Positions 24,658 through 33,481 of a stretch of DNA of 34,727 nucleotides are shown here, piece after piece. The stretch covers positions 1 through 34,727 of the forward strand of contig JANQQK010000073.1 in the NCBI GenBank assembly GCA_028289375.1, given 5' to 3'. Both the position numbers and the translations under genes were made by a program. Below the pieces are notes generated by a model that saw nothing but the letters and a program-made list of their open reading frames with translations, was not told the origin of the DNA and did not search any database. The DNA comes from Phycisphaerae bacterium. Lineage in GTDB: Bacteria; Planctomycetota; Phycisphaerae; UBA1845. The stretch's first letter is position 1, and each line of letters begins with the position of its first letter.

Positions 24658-25497
24658 ATGGAATACGCAAGTGACTTGAAATTGGTTTCACGACACGCCA
24701 AGGCGGAGGACACTGTCGTGCGTGTGGGTGATATCGCCGTCGGCGGTCCGGACCCGGTCGTAATGGCAGGGCCTTGCTCGGTCGAGTCGCACCAACAGAC
24801 GCTGGAGACGGCGGAGCGCGTGCAGCGTGCTGGGGCGGTGATGCTACGAGGGGGTGCGTACAAGCCGCGGACGTCGCCCTATTCGTTTCAGGGGCTTGGT
24901 GCGGAGGGGTTGCGCATTCTCGAGTCGGTGCGTGATTCGACGGGGCTTCCGGTGATTTCGGAGGTGCTCGATGTCATCACCTTCGACGACGTTGGGGCTG
25001 CGGTGGACGTCATTCAGATCGGGGCGCGGAGCATGCAGAATGTCTCGCTTCTGCGTCGTGCCGGCGCGTCGACCAAGCCGGTTCTGCTGAAACGTTGGAT
25101 GTCGGCGACGCTTGAGGAGTTCCTGTTTGCGGCGGAGTATATCCTGGCGGAGGGCAATCCGAACGTGATTCTGTGCGAGCGGGGAATTCGCACATTCAAT
25201 GACTACACGCGATTCACGCTTGATCTTGCCATTGTGCCGGAACTCAAGCGATTGTCTCACCTGCCGGTCGTGGTGGACCCGAGTCATGCGGCGGGTCGTC
25301 GCGAACTGGTACTGCCGCTTGCACGGGCGGCGATTGCTGCCGGGGCCGACGGCATACTGGTCGAGGTTCATCCTGAGCCTGACGAGGCGTTGTCGGATGG
25401 ACGTCAGGCGTTGACTTTTGACATGTTTGACGAGTTGATGGCGACCATTACGCATTTCGTTCCCGTCGATCGCACGGGCAGCACAATCTCTGCCTGA
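24658..25497 (+). CDS. aroF: 3-deoxy-7-phosphoheptulonate (DAHP) synthase, short AroA-beta type
   Basis: A 279-residue cytoplasmic enzyme that condenses phosphoenolpyruvate with erythrose 4-phosphate, the first step of the shikimate pathway. Conserved motifs run from residue 10: LKLVSRHAKAEDTVV, VVMAGPCSVES, LRGGAYKPRTSPYSFQGLG, KPVLLKRWMSATLEE, CERGIRTF, VVVDPSHAAGRRE and VEVHPEPDEALSDG. These are the phosphate-binding, metal and barrel motifs of the AroA-beta group that includes Bacillus and Thermotoga enzymes. The N-terminal ferredoxin-like regulatory domain found in Thermotoga-type proteins (about 70 residues before this point) is absent, and no coding sequence for it lies upstream. ATG at 24658 is used; the preceding TTG is also in frame. 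The ribosome site is poor. Confidence 0.95.
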   Translation: MEYASDLKLVSRHAKAEDTVVRVGDIAVGGPDPVVMAGPCSVESHQQTLETAERVQRAGAVMLRGGAYKPRTSPYSFQGLGAEGLRILESVRDSTGLPVISEVLDVITFDDVGAAVDVIQIGARSMQNVSLLRRAGASTKPVLLKRWMSATLEEFLFAAEYILAEGNPNVILCERGIRTFNDYTRFTLDLAIVPELKRLSHLPVVVDPSHAAGRRELVLPLARAAIAAGADGILVEVHPEPDEALSDGRQALTFDMFDELMATITHFVPVDRTGSTISA

Positions 25498-25519
25498 TTA
25501 CACGACTTGCACAAAGAAA

Positions 25520-25548
25520 GAACCGCAGGCCGAGATGACCTGCGGTTC
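25520..25548. terminator. Bidirectional intrinsic terminator
   Basis: GAACCGCAGG (25520-25529) and CCTGCGGTTC (25539-25548) form a perfect 10-base stem with a 9-base loop. On the minus strand the stem is followed by TTTCTTTG; on the plus strand by GTTTGCG. It sits 22 bases after the aroF stop and 30 bases beyond the stop of the convergent metalloprotease gene, so it should serve both. Confidence 0.85.
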
Positions 25549-25577
25549 GTTTGCGTTACTTGATTGGACCGTGCGCG

Positions 25578-28490
25578 TTACGGTCGATCGTTGTTCATCG
25601 TCGCGTTGCCCCATGCCTGGGTGGCTGGTCCGGTGCCGGCGATCAACTGCCGGTAGAGGAACAGGTCCAGCGGGGAAATGCTGTTGCTGCGATCGGTATC
25701 GATGAAGTCGTTGACGATGCCGATGTCGGGCGTGGTCACGCCGTTGACATACTGACGGAACAGGAACAGGTCGATGGGGCTGACCGCTCCGGATTGATCG
25801 ACGTCGCACGGGAGGTAGCCGATGTCGATTCGATCCAATTCGTCGACGTCGCCAAGGTCGCCGCCGTTTTCGATGGCGTTGCCTGAAGCGTCTTCGACGA
25901 TGGCGCGAATGGTCGTCCATTCCTGAGGCGTGATGGGTCGATCGAATGTGACCTGCACAACCGGCATGGCCGAGTCATCCACGGCGATGACGGAGGGCGG
26001 CGTTCCGCCCCCGGTCTCGGTCACAACGAACGAGTCGATGGTCAGCCCGCCGCCGTTTTCGATGTTGCGGACGCCTTCGGAGAAGAGCATGAAGACCTCG
26101 GAGACGCCGAGATCGATCGCACCGCCATCGGAGCTTTCGCCACGCGGATCGATGTATCCGGTGTAGGGACGGGTCTGACCAGTCTGCCCCAATTGATGCA
26201 AAATGCGTGGCGGCGTGATGTCGTTCAGACAGCTTTCATCATCGACGACCAGTTCGACCTCGTTCGTGCTGATGGTTCCGCAGTCGTTGGTCAGTTCACA
26301 ACGGTAGTTACCGGCGTCCTCACAGCCAACGTTGTCGACCTGTAGGAAGAAGCTGGTCTGGCCCTCAAGGGCAACGTTGTCCTTGAACCACTGGAATTCC
26401 GGTGAAGCCGTCGCCGAGATGAACTCGAAGTAATTGCCGCCCAGCGGGAGCGTCGCTCCGACGGGCTGAGTGAGAACCGTTGGGGTCTCGGTTTCGATCA
26501 GCTCCGCAACGATGGTCTCGATGGAGCTGCAGACGTTGCTGACCAGGCAGGTGTATTCTGCGAAGTCATCTTCGTCGAGGCTCTCGAGGACGAGTGTGTC
26601 CGACGTCTCACCTGGAATGTCGACGCCGTTCTTTCTCCATTGGAATTCGATCGGCGGTTCGCCGTCGGGGATGACCGTGAAGGAGCCGCTGCCCCCCGGG
26701 CATGCGAAATCGTCGAGCGGCTGCTCGGTGATGCCAATCGGAGTGGCGGCTGCGAAAATACTGATGTCATCGACGAAGAAGTTGTCGGAGAAGTTCGGGG
26801 TTCCCAATAAGCGCAATCGAATCTGAAACGCGGGATGCTGCGCATCTTCCGGGAGCACCAGACTTTCGAACATGTATGGGGCGTTGTCCGGTCCGGCACC
26901 AGGGTGCTGGCCGCCGGGTGCGATGACCCAATCGCCTTCCGCGTTGCGATATTCGATGACGAGATCTTCGCCAGGCTCGGGTGACCCGGCAAGTCCGAGA
27001 CCACCTGTTCGCTGCCACCAGTACTCAATGGTGACACCGCAAACGGTCGAGGTATCGAAGATGCCGGAAGTGAGCAAATCGGCTCCGTTGATCCGCAACG
27101 ACCGCGGCGGACTCGGTTCGGCCAATCCGTTCGTGTCGACGGTGACGCCATCGCCGACCCAGAGATCCTCGTTGATCTGCGTGGACGTGAAGTCGTCGAA
27201 AACGGGGAGGACCGCATCCGGTGGCGCGTTCTCAAGGCAGAAGCGTGAGTTCTTGAACGCCTCGATGATATCGACGACCGGCGGGCAGAATTCATTGCGG
27301 ACACCGAATCCACCGATCGACACGGAACACATCGTGTAGAAGGGGTTTCCGCAGCAACCGGCAAACGGCAAGCCCGGTCCCGGCGTATCGTCGCAGTGTG
27401 GCGAATCCCAATTGTGACCCAATTCGTGGGCGACCACGTCGATGCGGGCGGCCTGGTTGCTCGTGGAACGGGTGTTGGTCAACGCGTAGGCGAGGCTTTC
27501 ATTGCAAACTGTGCCAGTGATGGCGAGACCTTGAACGGTCGGGCCAGGACCACCCGTGGGCAACTGCGAGGTTCGCAGGTGGGCGACGTCACGATCGATG
27601 TTGCTTTCGGGCGGAGTATTCCAAACACTGCGGAAGTTATCGAGCAGCGCGTTGGCGCTATCGGTGGTGAAGTATGGATCGGTGATCGCGTCACGTACGA
27701 CGATCGCGGTGATTTCGTACCGAATGCCAATCTGCACGTCATACTGCGCTTCGACGGCATTCATGATGTCGATGATGTCTTCCTCCACGGCTTCGACGCT
27801 GCCGAGAAACGAGAAGTTCTCGAAGTCCGCATCGAAGGCGACTTCGGCAATCTGCACGGCCGAGCCACCGCCAGCAGCGGATGGGCCTACAGGAAAGTCG
27901 GAGGTCTGCAGGGTGTCGCGGAAACTCTCGTATCCTTCGACGCCGCACTTGACGTCGCCGTCGATCACATCCTCGGCGCGGTACAGGAAGATCGACGACT
28001 TGTCCGCGGTCGGTTCAACGTCAGCGAGCGGCTGAACGTACCAATAGCCGTCACCGGCATCGACGAACCCACGCATACCCTTGCTCGTCAGCGTGATGGC
28101 GGCCAATCCCTGCCCACTTGCGAGCGTTCCCTTGTACGTGGCTGGTGCGTTCGATTCGACTTCGACCAATTCGCCGGTGCCATGATCGACGAGCAGTTGA
28201 TATTTGTGCGAAAGCAAGGATCGGCGTTGCAGCGTGACCGTCTGAACTTCACCATCCAGCTCAACGTCGAAGCTGAAAGCGGGTGGCGTGCCATCCGGGT
28301 AGGCGACGGAACGCACTGTGCTGGCGCGTAGTCCCATGGTGTCATTGATGCGGTCGATCAATGACGCGACGTGCTGACTCTGTTCGTTGGCGTCTTCCAA
28401 CGCCATCGCAGGGAAGGTCAATCCCAACACAAGCGTCGCCATCATCAACGCCGAACATCCACTGCCGGCCAAACTCCGTTTCATGTTCAT
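25578..28490 (-). CDS. Secreted metzincin-type (reprolysin-like, M12) metalloprotease with Ig-like domains and EF-hand/dockerin tail
   Basis: A 970-residue exported protease. The ATG at 28490 has GGAGG 7 bases upstream. The signal peptide ends near LTFPAMA (about residue 31). A prodomain follows (about 32-205). The catalytic domain (about 210-415) has VVAHELGHNWDSPHC: His355, Glu356, His359 and His365 give the zinc-binding HExxHxxxxxH; the glycine usual at the eighth position is Asp. The later YTMCS is a probable Met-turn. After about 420 come a jelly-roll-like domain (FDDFTSTQINEDLW), then two Ig-like domains (FQWRKNGVDIPGETS... and FQWFKDNVALEGQTS...), each with a paired-cysteine core. The C-terminus has two calcium-binding EF-hand/dockerin-like motifs: CDVDQSGAVSPIDLFLFRQY and TDRSNSISPLDLFLYRQL. 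Substrate unknown. Confidence 0.9.
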   Translation of the reverse strand: MNMKRSLAGSGCSALMMATLVLGLTFPAMALEDANEQSQHVASLIDRINDTMGLRASTVRSVAYPDGTPPAFSFDVELDGEVQTVTLQRRSLLSHKYQLLVDHGTGELVEVESNAPATYKGTLASGQGLAAITLTSKGMRGFVDAGDGYWYVQPLADVEPTADKSSIFLYRAEDVIDGDVKCGVEGYESFRDTLQTSDFPVGPSAAGGGSAVQIAEVAFDADFENFSFLGSVEAVEEDIIDIMNAVEAQYDVQIGIRYEITAIVVRDAITDPYFTTDSANALLDNFRSVWNTPPESNIDRDVAHLRTSQLPTGGPGPTVQGLAITGTVCNESLAYALTNTRSTSNQAARIDVVAHELGHNWDSPHCDDTPGPGLPFAGCCGNPFYTMCSVSIGGFGVRNEFCPPVVDIIEAFKNSRFCLENAPPDAVLPVFDDFTSTQINEDLWVGDGVTVDTNGLAEPSPPRSLRINGADLLTSGIFDTSTVCGVTIEYWWQRTGGLGLAGSPEPGEDLVIEYRNAEGDWVIAPGGQHPGAGPDNAPYMFESLVLPEDAQHPAFQIRLRLLGTPNFSDNFFVDDISIFAAATPIGITEQPLDDFACPGGSGSFTVIPDGEPPIEFQWRKNGVDIPGETSDTLVLESLDEDDFAEYTCLVSNVCSSIETIVAELIETETPTVLTQPVGATLPLGGNYFEFISATASPEFQWFKDNVALEGQTSFFLQVDNVGCEDAGNYRCELTNDCGTISTNEVELVVDDESCLNDITPPRILHQLGQTGQTRPYTGYIDPRGESSDGGAIDLGVSEVFMLFSEGVRNIENGGGLTIDSFVVTETGGGTPPSVIAVDDSAMPVVQVTFDRPITPQEWTTIRAIVEDASGNAIENGGDLGDVDELDRIDIGYLPCDVDQSGAVSPIDLFLFRQYVNGVTTPDIGIVNDFIDTDRSNSISPLDLFLYRQLIAGTGPATQAWGNATMNNDRP

Positions 28491-28918
28491 CGAACGTCCT
28501 CCCAAGGACTACCGCGATCGTCACAGCACGACCGGATTCCAGCGACGGCCACGCGTCATCCACGCGCACCACTGCTGGGCATCATTCTCCAACACAGTCA
28601 AATTGGCTCACACGTGGCGACGTACCATCGGCTGACCACGATTCAGCAGGCCAACCATGCTTTGCGCGCAAACAACTCGCCCGCAAAGACTTCGACCACT
28701 CCAACCGAGTCTAGCGATCGCAGAATCTCGGTGTCAACGTGCGGCTGCAGCAATCGGTGGAAACCTCGTCAGTTCCCGGACTGGATTAAACTGTCACTTA
28801 CACCTCTTCAGCCCGGACAGGCGAGAGGCCACACACCGTGACCCTTGTGTCCGCTGGTGTTATCCTCAGTTTCGATGACAAATCGATCCGCAACGAACGT
28901 CCGAGAAAGGAACACATC
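28491..28918. other. 428-base gap between divergent genes; no gene or clear element
   Basis: It separates the minus-strand metalloprotease from the plus-strand aminopeptidase and must contain both promoters. A plausible open frame reaches into the last 80 bases but is only an upstream extension of the aminopeptidase. The only structure seen is a weak inverted repeat (CCTCT...AGAGG near 28802-28827). No convincing -35/-10 pair was found. Confidence 0.5.
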
Positions 28919-30037
28919 ATGACCGACCCACGCATGACACGATTGGCTGAACTGCTCATCAACCACTCCACCGAACTGAAGGCCGGCGAGAAGATCCTCA
29001 TCGAGGCGATCGACATTCCAGATGCGATGACCAATGCCGTGATCAAGGCGACGGCGGCGATCGGTGGCCATCCTTTCGTGACCATCAAGCACAACGAGGT
29101 GATGCGGGCGTTGATCAACCACACGTCGGAGGACCATATGTCGCTGTTCGCCGATGTCGAAGGGCATCGGATGAAGCAGATGGATGCATACATCGGTTTG
29201 CGCGGCAGTCACAACATTTCGGAATTGTCCGATGTGCCGGACGACAAGATGAAGCTGTATCAGAAGCTGCTTTGGCGACCGGTGCATGGTGATGTTCGTG
29301 TGCGGCAGACACGCTGGGTGGTGCTGCGGTATCCGACGGCGTCGATGGCGCAGTCGGCGGGCATGAGCACGGATGCGTTTGAAGATTTCTACTTCAACGT
29401 GTGCACGATGGACTATGAGAAGATGTCCAAGGCGATGCAGCCGCTGCGCGATCTAATGATGAAGACGGATCGGGTGAAGATCGTGGGGCCTGGGACGGAA
29501 CTGGCGTTTTCGATCAAGGACATTCCGGCGGTGGCGTGTGATGGGAAGTTGAACATTCCGGATGGCGAGGTGTTCACGGCCCCGGTGCGCGACAGCGTGA
29601 ACGGGACGCTGCAGTACAACACGCCGACGATCTATCACGGCATCTCGTTTGAGAATGTGCGACTGGAGTTCAAGGACGGCAAGATCGTCAAGGCCACGTG
29701 CAACGACGACGCGGCCATCAACCGGATTTTCGATTCGGATGAGGGTGCCCGGTACATCGGCGAGTTCGCCATCGGGTTCAATCCGTACATCACCGAACCG
29801 ATGAAGGACATCCTGTTCGACGAGAAGATCGCCGGCTCCTTCCACTTCACGCCGGGCGCTGCGTACGAAGACGATGCCGACAACGGCAACCGCTCGCAGA
29901 TTCACTGGGACATGGTGTGCATCCAGACGCCGCAAAAAGGCGGCGGTGAAATCTGGTTTGACGACGTGCTGATCCGCAAGGAAGGGGAGTTTGTGGTTGA
30001 AGAATTGGCTGGCTTGAATCCGGTCAATTTCCGGTAG
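28919..30037 (+). CDS. M29-family aminopeptidase (thermophilic/AmpS type)
   Basis: A 372-residue cytoplasmic metallopeptidase that removes N-terminal residues from peptides. AAAGGA lies 7 bases before the ATG at 28919 (MTDPRMTRLAELLINHS). The N-terminal half has the family's RYPTASMAQSAGMS segment with the nearby aromatic patch DFYFNVC. In the C-terminal half, YIGEFAIGFNP and the FHFTPGAAYED...SQIHWDMV region match the family's metal-ligand and active-site motifs (Glu, His, Asp). The protein is slightly shorter than the roughly 410-residue norm; both halves look complete. It stands alone, with only a small hairpin before the next gene. M29 enzymes bind two divalent metal ions; which ones cannot be told here. 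Confidence 0.92.
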   Translation: MTDPRMTRLAELLINHSTELKAGEKILIEAIDIPDAMTNAVIKATAAIGGHPFVTIKHNEVMRALINHTSEDHMSLFADVEGHRMKQMDAYIGLRGSHNISELSDVPDDKMKLYQKLLWRPVHGDVRVRQTRWVVLRYPTASMAQSAGMSTDAFEDFYFNVCTMDYEKMSKAMQPLRDLMMKTDRVKIVGPGTELAFSIKDIPAVACDGKLNIPDGEVFTAPVRDSVNGTLQYNTPTIYHGISFENVRLEFKDGKIVKATCNDDAAINRIFDSDEGARYIGEFAIGFNPYITEPMKDILFDEKIAGSFHFTPGAAYEDDADNGNRSQIHWDMVCIQTPQKGGGEIWFDDVLIRKEGEFVVEELAGLNPVNFR

Positions 30038-30054
30038 ACAGCGAATAGCCAGCA

Positions 30055-30069
30055 TCGCCCAAAGGGCGA
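30055..30069 (+). terminator. Small hairpin after the M29 aminopeptidase gene
   Basis: TCGCCC and GGGCGA pair around AAA, 17 bases after the stop and 22 bases before the next gene. No T-run follows, so it may equally be a chance palindrome or a stabilising 3' end. Confidence 0.3.
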
Positions 30070-30091
30070 GAGTTCATGAAGAGTACCCGTG

Positions 30092-30961
30092 ATGTCCAGC
30101 GTAGCCAGTATAGATGCCATGCAACTTCGCTTTCCATATTTTTACTTCGATGTGGTCGCGAGGATCATACCTGGTGCTTTTGCACTCACTGTTCTCATGA
30201 CGAGAGTAATACCGTCTTTCACAAAGGAGTTATGGAAATATGTCAACGGTGAAAACATATCAATTCTGGCGTCATTCGTCGCGGCCGCGGTTTGTATTTC
30301 TTGCGCCTATGTCGTCGGAATTGTTTTTGAGGCACTCGCTGGAACGATCATCCTCCGCATTCCTGTTGATGGAATCGTAGATTTTTCGTTTTGGTCGGCC
30401 GCTAGAATGAAAACATGGCATTACCCTACTGGACCCATGGAACCCCGCGATGCGACAACCAGCATCAGAGAATTACGATTCAACACTTGGAATTGGTTTG
30501 TGCATCAAGGATCTCCTCAGTGGCGAGACGCATTCTCACATGCACACCGCTTCCAGGCAGAGAGCAAGCTGTGCCTATTCTCTTCGATTGTCGCGATAAG
30601 CTGGCTAATGCTGACACTTCGAGGGGCGTCGCCTGGCTTCTCGCTCCACCATGAAAGACTCACCGCAGCAACAATTGCAGCACTTGGGCTCCTCGCACAC
30701 CTTCAGCGTGAACGACGACGCTGGCAACAGGTGATGGCATCGATCGACGAGCTCAACGCCCAAAGCCAGAAACCAAACACGAGCCTGCAGGCTTCGCTCG
30801 AACGACTGAAATCTCCTGGCAGCCTCCGTTCGCATCTAATCAATCATATCTGCACGTCTCGCCTATTTTCTTTTCTCGGCGATATTCGAGGATTCACCAT
30901 ATTACTATGTTTCATTTTATCTATTACATTAGTTATTCTGATGGCGAAGTTAACGCTTTAG
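30092..30961 (+). CDS. Membrane protein of unknown function, AT-richer than its neighbours
   Basis: A 289-residue protein I do not recognise. Hydrophobic segments lie at about residues 21-40 (VVARIIPGAFALTVLMTRV), 57-87 (SILASFVAAAVCISCAYVVG and on), 163-180, 190-205 and 262-288 (GFTILLCFILSITLVILMAK). The long middle stretch, about 90-160, is soluble with many Trp and Arg, and a second soluble stretch at about 205-255 looks helical. The ATG at 30092 follows a GTG at 30089; an internal ATG at 30116 is possible. Codons are markedly richer in A and T than those of the flanking aminopeptidase and lgt-like genes, suggesting acquisition from elsewhere. There are no mobile-element remnants nearby. 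Confidence 0.7.
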   Translation: MSSVASIDAMQLRFPYFYFDVVARIIPGAFALTVLMTRVIPSFTKELWKYVNGENISILASFVAAAVCISCAYVVGIVFEALAGTIILRIPVDGIVDFSFWSAARMKTWHYPTGPMEPRDATTSIRELRFNTWNWFVHQGSPQWRDAFSHAHRFQAESKLCLFSSIVAISWLMLTLRGASPGFSLHHERLTAATIAALGLLAHLQRERRRWQQVMASIDELNAQSQKPNTSLQASLERLKSPGSLRSHLINHICTSRLFSFLGDIRGFTILLCFILSITLVILMAKLTL

Positions 30962-31065
30962 CATAGAACTACTAGGCGCCAGCACTTGCAGGAAGCCCTG
31001 GATTCTATCAACCAGAGACCCGTTTATTAATACTTCCTATTTCTTGGCCCTATCCCGAAAGCCGT

Positions 31066-31854
31066 ATGCTCCCAGAATTTTTGGAAATTAAAACGTACAT
31101 GATCGCCTACACGGCGGGGGTCGTGTTGCATGGGGGGATGCTGATCTGGTTGGTGCGGCGTCGGAGGGTATCAGTCTGGGTCGGGATGCGGCTGGGGCTG
31201 CTGTATCTGGTTGCGATGTATCCGGGGGCGCGGGTGTTGGCGGAGTTTGTGTTTCGGGAATTTGATGCGGGGCTGTTCTTCACGGCGGAGTATTGGACGA
31301 ATCCGGATTGCTGGGCGCTTTGGGGTGGGCCGCTGTTCTATCTCGTCATTGCTGTACCGATGGAGTTCTGGCTGGCGAAGGACAAGCCGGGGCGACTTGA
31401 TCTGATCGCATGGCCGCTGCCGGTGGCGATGTTCGTGGCGAAGATGGCGTGCTTTGCGAACGGCTGCTGTCATGGTCATCGGACGGCGGTGCCGTGGGCG
31501 GCGACGTTTGGGTATGGCAGCGATTCGCCGGTCGGTATTCCGCTGCACCCGACGCAGCTTTATGAAGCGCTCATTCTGCTGCTGATCGTGGTGGTGCATC
31601 GCTCGTTGGATTCCGAGCGCTGGCGGGGGACGCTGCTGTTCTGGTTTGTGGGGATCTACGGGCTTGGGCGCTGCGTATCGGAGTTCTTCCGGCCTGAGGA
31701 GGAGCTTCGGCGGTTGATCGGGCCGATGTCGGCGTCGCAATGGGTGTGCGGGTTGGCAGGCGTTATCGGGCTTTTGGTGGTGGCGTGGATCCGAGGACGC
31801 CGCGAATCAGCCCTTGGTGCGCTCCAGTCGTCATCCAACCCAACGTCAATCTAA
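31066..31854 (+). CDS. lgt: Prolipoprotein diacylglyceryl transferase (Lgt) homologue
   Basis: A 262-residue multi-pass membrane protein. Lgt moves a diacylglyceryl group from phosphatidylglycerol to the lipobox cysteine of exported lipoproteins. Seen here: about seven hydrophobic segments, YPGARVLAEF in the place of the family's GxR segment, KMACFANGCCHG where classical Lgt has a GxFxNxExxG-like motif (the GCC form is common in divergent planctomycete-type members), HPTQLYEA, and GIYGLGRCVSEFFR matching the C-terminal YGxxRFxxExxR region. These make it a divergent Lgt-like enzyme, but whether it is the cell's main Lgt is unknown. The ribosome site before 31066 is weak. The gene is compatible with the lipoprotein encoded 1.6 kb downstream. 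Confidence 0.85.
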   Translation: MLPEFLEIKTYMIAYTAGVVLHGGMLIWLVRRRRVSVWVGMRLGLLYLVAMYPGARVLAEFVFREFDAGLFFTAEYWTNPDCWALWGGPLFYLVIAVPMEFWLAKDKPGRLDLIAWPLPVAMFVAKMACFANGCCHGHRTAVPWAATFGYGSDSPVGIPLHPTQLYEALILLLIVVVHRSLDSERWRGTLLFWFVGIYGLGRCVSEFFRPEEELRRLIGPMSASQWVCGLAGVIGLLVVAWIRGRRESALGALQSSSNPTSI

Positions 31855-31963
31855 CGATCTCTCGCTTCGAGCCGCTTCATCTCAGCAGGCCGGAATCCGG
31901 AAAACCGAGCAGCCATTTGGACCGATACCCAAGACAGAAGTCGTCGACGGAGGATGGTCCGAT

Positions 31964-32572
31964 ATGCAAAGTGCACGCACCACAGGCCGCGAGGTCAAGT
32001 TCGGTCAGGACGAGATCATCGTCAGCAAGACGGACCTGAAAGGCCGCATCACATACGCGAACGAAGTCTTTTGTCGCGTGGCCGGCTATTCCGAGGACGA
32101 ATTGCTCGGCAAGAACCACAACATCATCCGCCACCCCGACATGCCACGGTGCGTGTTCAAATTTCTATGGGACACGATTCAAGGCGGCGATGAGGTCTTC
32201 GCATACGTGATCAACCAGACGAAACATGGCGACTTCTACTGGGTGTTTGCACACGTGACGCCGAGCTTCGACGATCATGACAACATCATCGGGTACCACT
32301 CGAATCGACGCGTGCCGAACCGCGAAGTGCTCGGGCAGATCAAAACGCTTTACCGAACCCTGCTGGCTGAAGAGCAGAAACACCGCAATCCGAAGGAGCA
32401 ATGGCGAGCGTCGATGCCGCTGATGGTGAAGTTCCTTGAGGATCAGGGCCAGACGTATGAAGAGTTGATCTTCTCGATGCACCACGCGGCTGAGAAGTCG
32501 GCTGAGGCGATCGAGAGCGTGCTTGGATCGAGCGAGACATCGGATGGTGCCCGTCAGGTGGCGGCGGTTTAA
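31964..32572 (+). CDS. PAS-domain sensor protein (Aer-like), lacking an output domain
   Basis: A 202-residue soluble protein. The PAS domain (about residues 15-125) has the Aer-type signature: [58 protein letters not shown] and [11 protein letters not shown]. In Aer receptors this type binds FAD and senses redox or oxygen; the cofactor here cannot be proved. The C-terminal 75 residues are helical, with [14 protein letters not shown], a likely dimerisation or interaction arm. There is no kinase, HAMP or transducer domain in the protein; those features lie in the next gene, 13 bases on. GGAGG sits 10 bases before the ATG at 31964. It probably forms a two-gene operon with the transducer. Confidence 0.87.
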   Translation: MQSARTTGREVKFGQDEIIVSKTDLKGRITYANEVFCRVAGYSEDELLGKNHNIIRHPDMPRCVFKFLWDTIQGGDEVFAYVINQTKHGDFYWVFAHVTPSFDDHDNIIGYHSNRRVPNREVLGQIKTLYRTLLAEEQKHRNPKEQWRASMPLMVKFLEDQGQTYEELIFSMHHAAEKSAEAIESVLGSSETSDGARQVAAV

Positions 32573-32585
32573 GGGGAATGTACTC

Positions 32586-33305
32586 ATGACGACGTTGGGG
32601 TCAGAGACAGTGGCGATGGACGATTCGAGAACAACGTCGCAGGACGATCACACGGTGTGGATTCAGGATGCGGTTGACGTGTGTCAGGCTGCGGCACGCG
32701 GTGACCTGGAATGCCGGTTGCTGAACATCGATCCGTCCAGCGAGCAGGCCGAACTGCTGCACGCCATCAACCACCTCCTGGACATGACCGATGCGTTCGT
32801 GCGTGAGGCGACGACGTCGCTGGAATACGCGAGTCAGGGCAAGTTTTTCCGTCGTGTGTTGCCTGAAGGGATGCTGGGTTCATTCCGACGGGCGGCGCGG
32901 TCGATCAATGCCGCGACGCAAAAGATGGATGAAAAGACGCAGGAGTTGAAGGCGGCAGAGGCGCGGCGGGCGGCGTTGGAGGGCGAATTCAATGCGGCGC
33001 TCGAGTTGGTCGGCGGGCTGAGCGAGAAGTCGAAGGAAATCGGCGATGTGATGAACACAATCACCGACATCGCCAAGCGGACCAATCTGTTGGCGTTGAA
33101 TGCGAGCATCGAAGCGGCTCGTGCGGGGGACGCCGGCCGGGGATTCGCAGTCGTGGCAGAGGAAGTGAAGAAACTGGCCACGAACACCGCGACAGCCACG
33201 ACCAACACACGCAAGCAGGTCGACGCAAGCCGTGAAGCCACCGAGCAGGTGGTCTCGACGATCGAACGCATCTGGCAGACGATCCGCGAAGAGCAATCAT
33301 CGTAG
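32586..33305 (+). CDS. Soluble methyl-accepting chemotaxis-type transducer
   Basis: A 239-residue protein with no membrane helix. The first 25 residues are low-complexity, then a helical HAMP-like region ([38 protein letters not shown]). The conserved [20 protein letters not shown] segment (about 84-103) is typical of soluble PAS-linked transducers. The signalling tip follows: [20 protein letters not shown], then [18 protein letters not shown]. Only about 50 residues follow the tip, so the descending helix is short. The start ATG at 32586 has AGGGG 9 bases upstream and lies 13 bases after the PAS-protein stop. It should couple to a CheA/CheW complex encoded elsewhere, with the PAS protein as likely input. 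No chemotaxis kinase is in the window. Confidence 0.87.
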   Translation: MTTLGSETVAMDDSRTTSQDDHTVWIQDAVDVCQAAARGDLECRLLNIDPSSEQAELLHAINHLLDMTDAFVREATTSLEYASQGKFFRRVLPEGMLGSFRRAARSINAATQKMDEKTQELKAAEARRAALEGEFNAALELVGGLSEKSKEIGDVMNTITDIAKRTNLLALNASIEAARAGDAGRGFAVVAEEVKKLATNTATATTNTRKQVDASREATEQVVSTIERIWQTIREEQSS

Positions 33306-33481
33306 CATCGCGAGCTGCTCGTGCGACGCCCCGCCCCATCTTCATAACCCCGTGCAAGCTGGCACCGTGCGTCTTAGCCCCACTTCGCGTCCGCCCCGAC
33401 ACCGGTGGCAACTTTCGGCATTCTGATCTACTCTCTACCGCTCGTAGTTCAGCTTGATTCGACGCGACAAGGGGTGGATCG

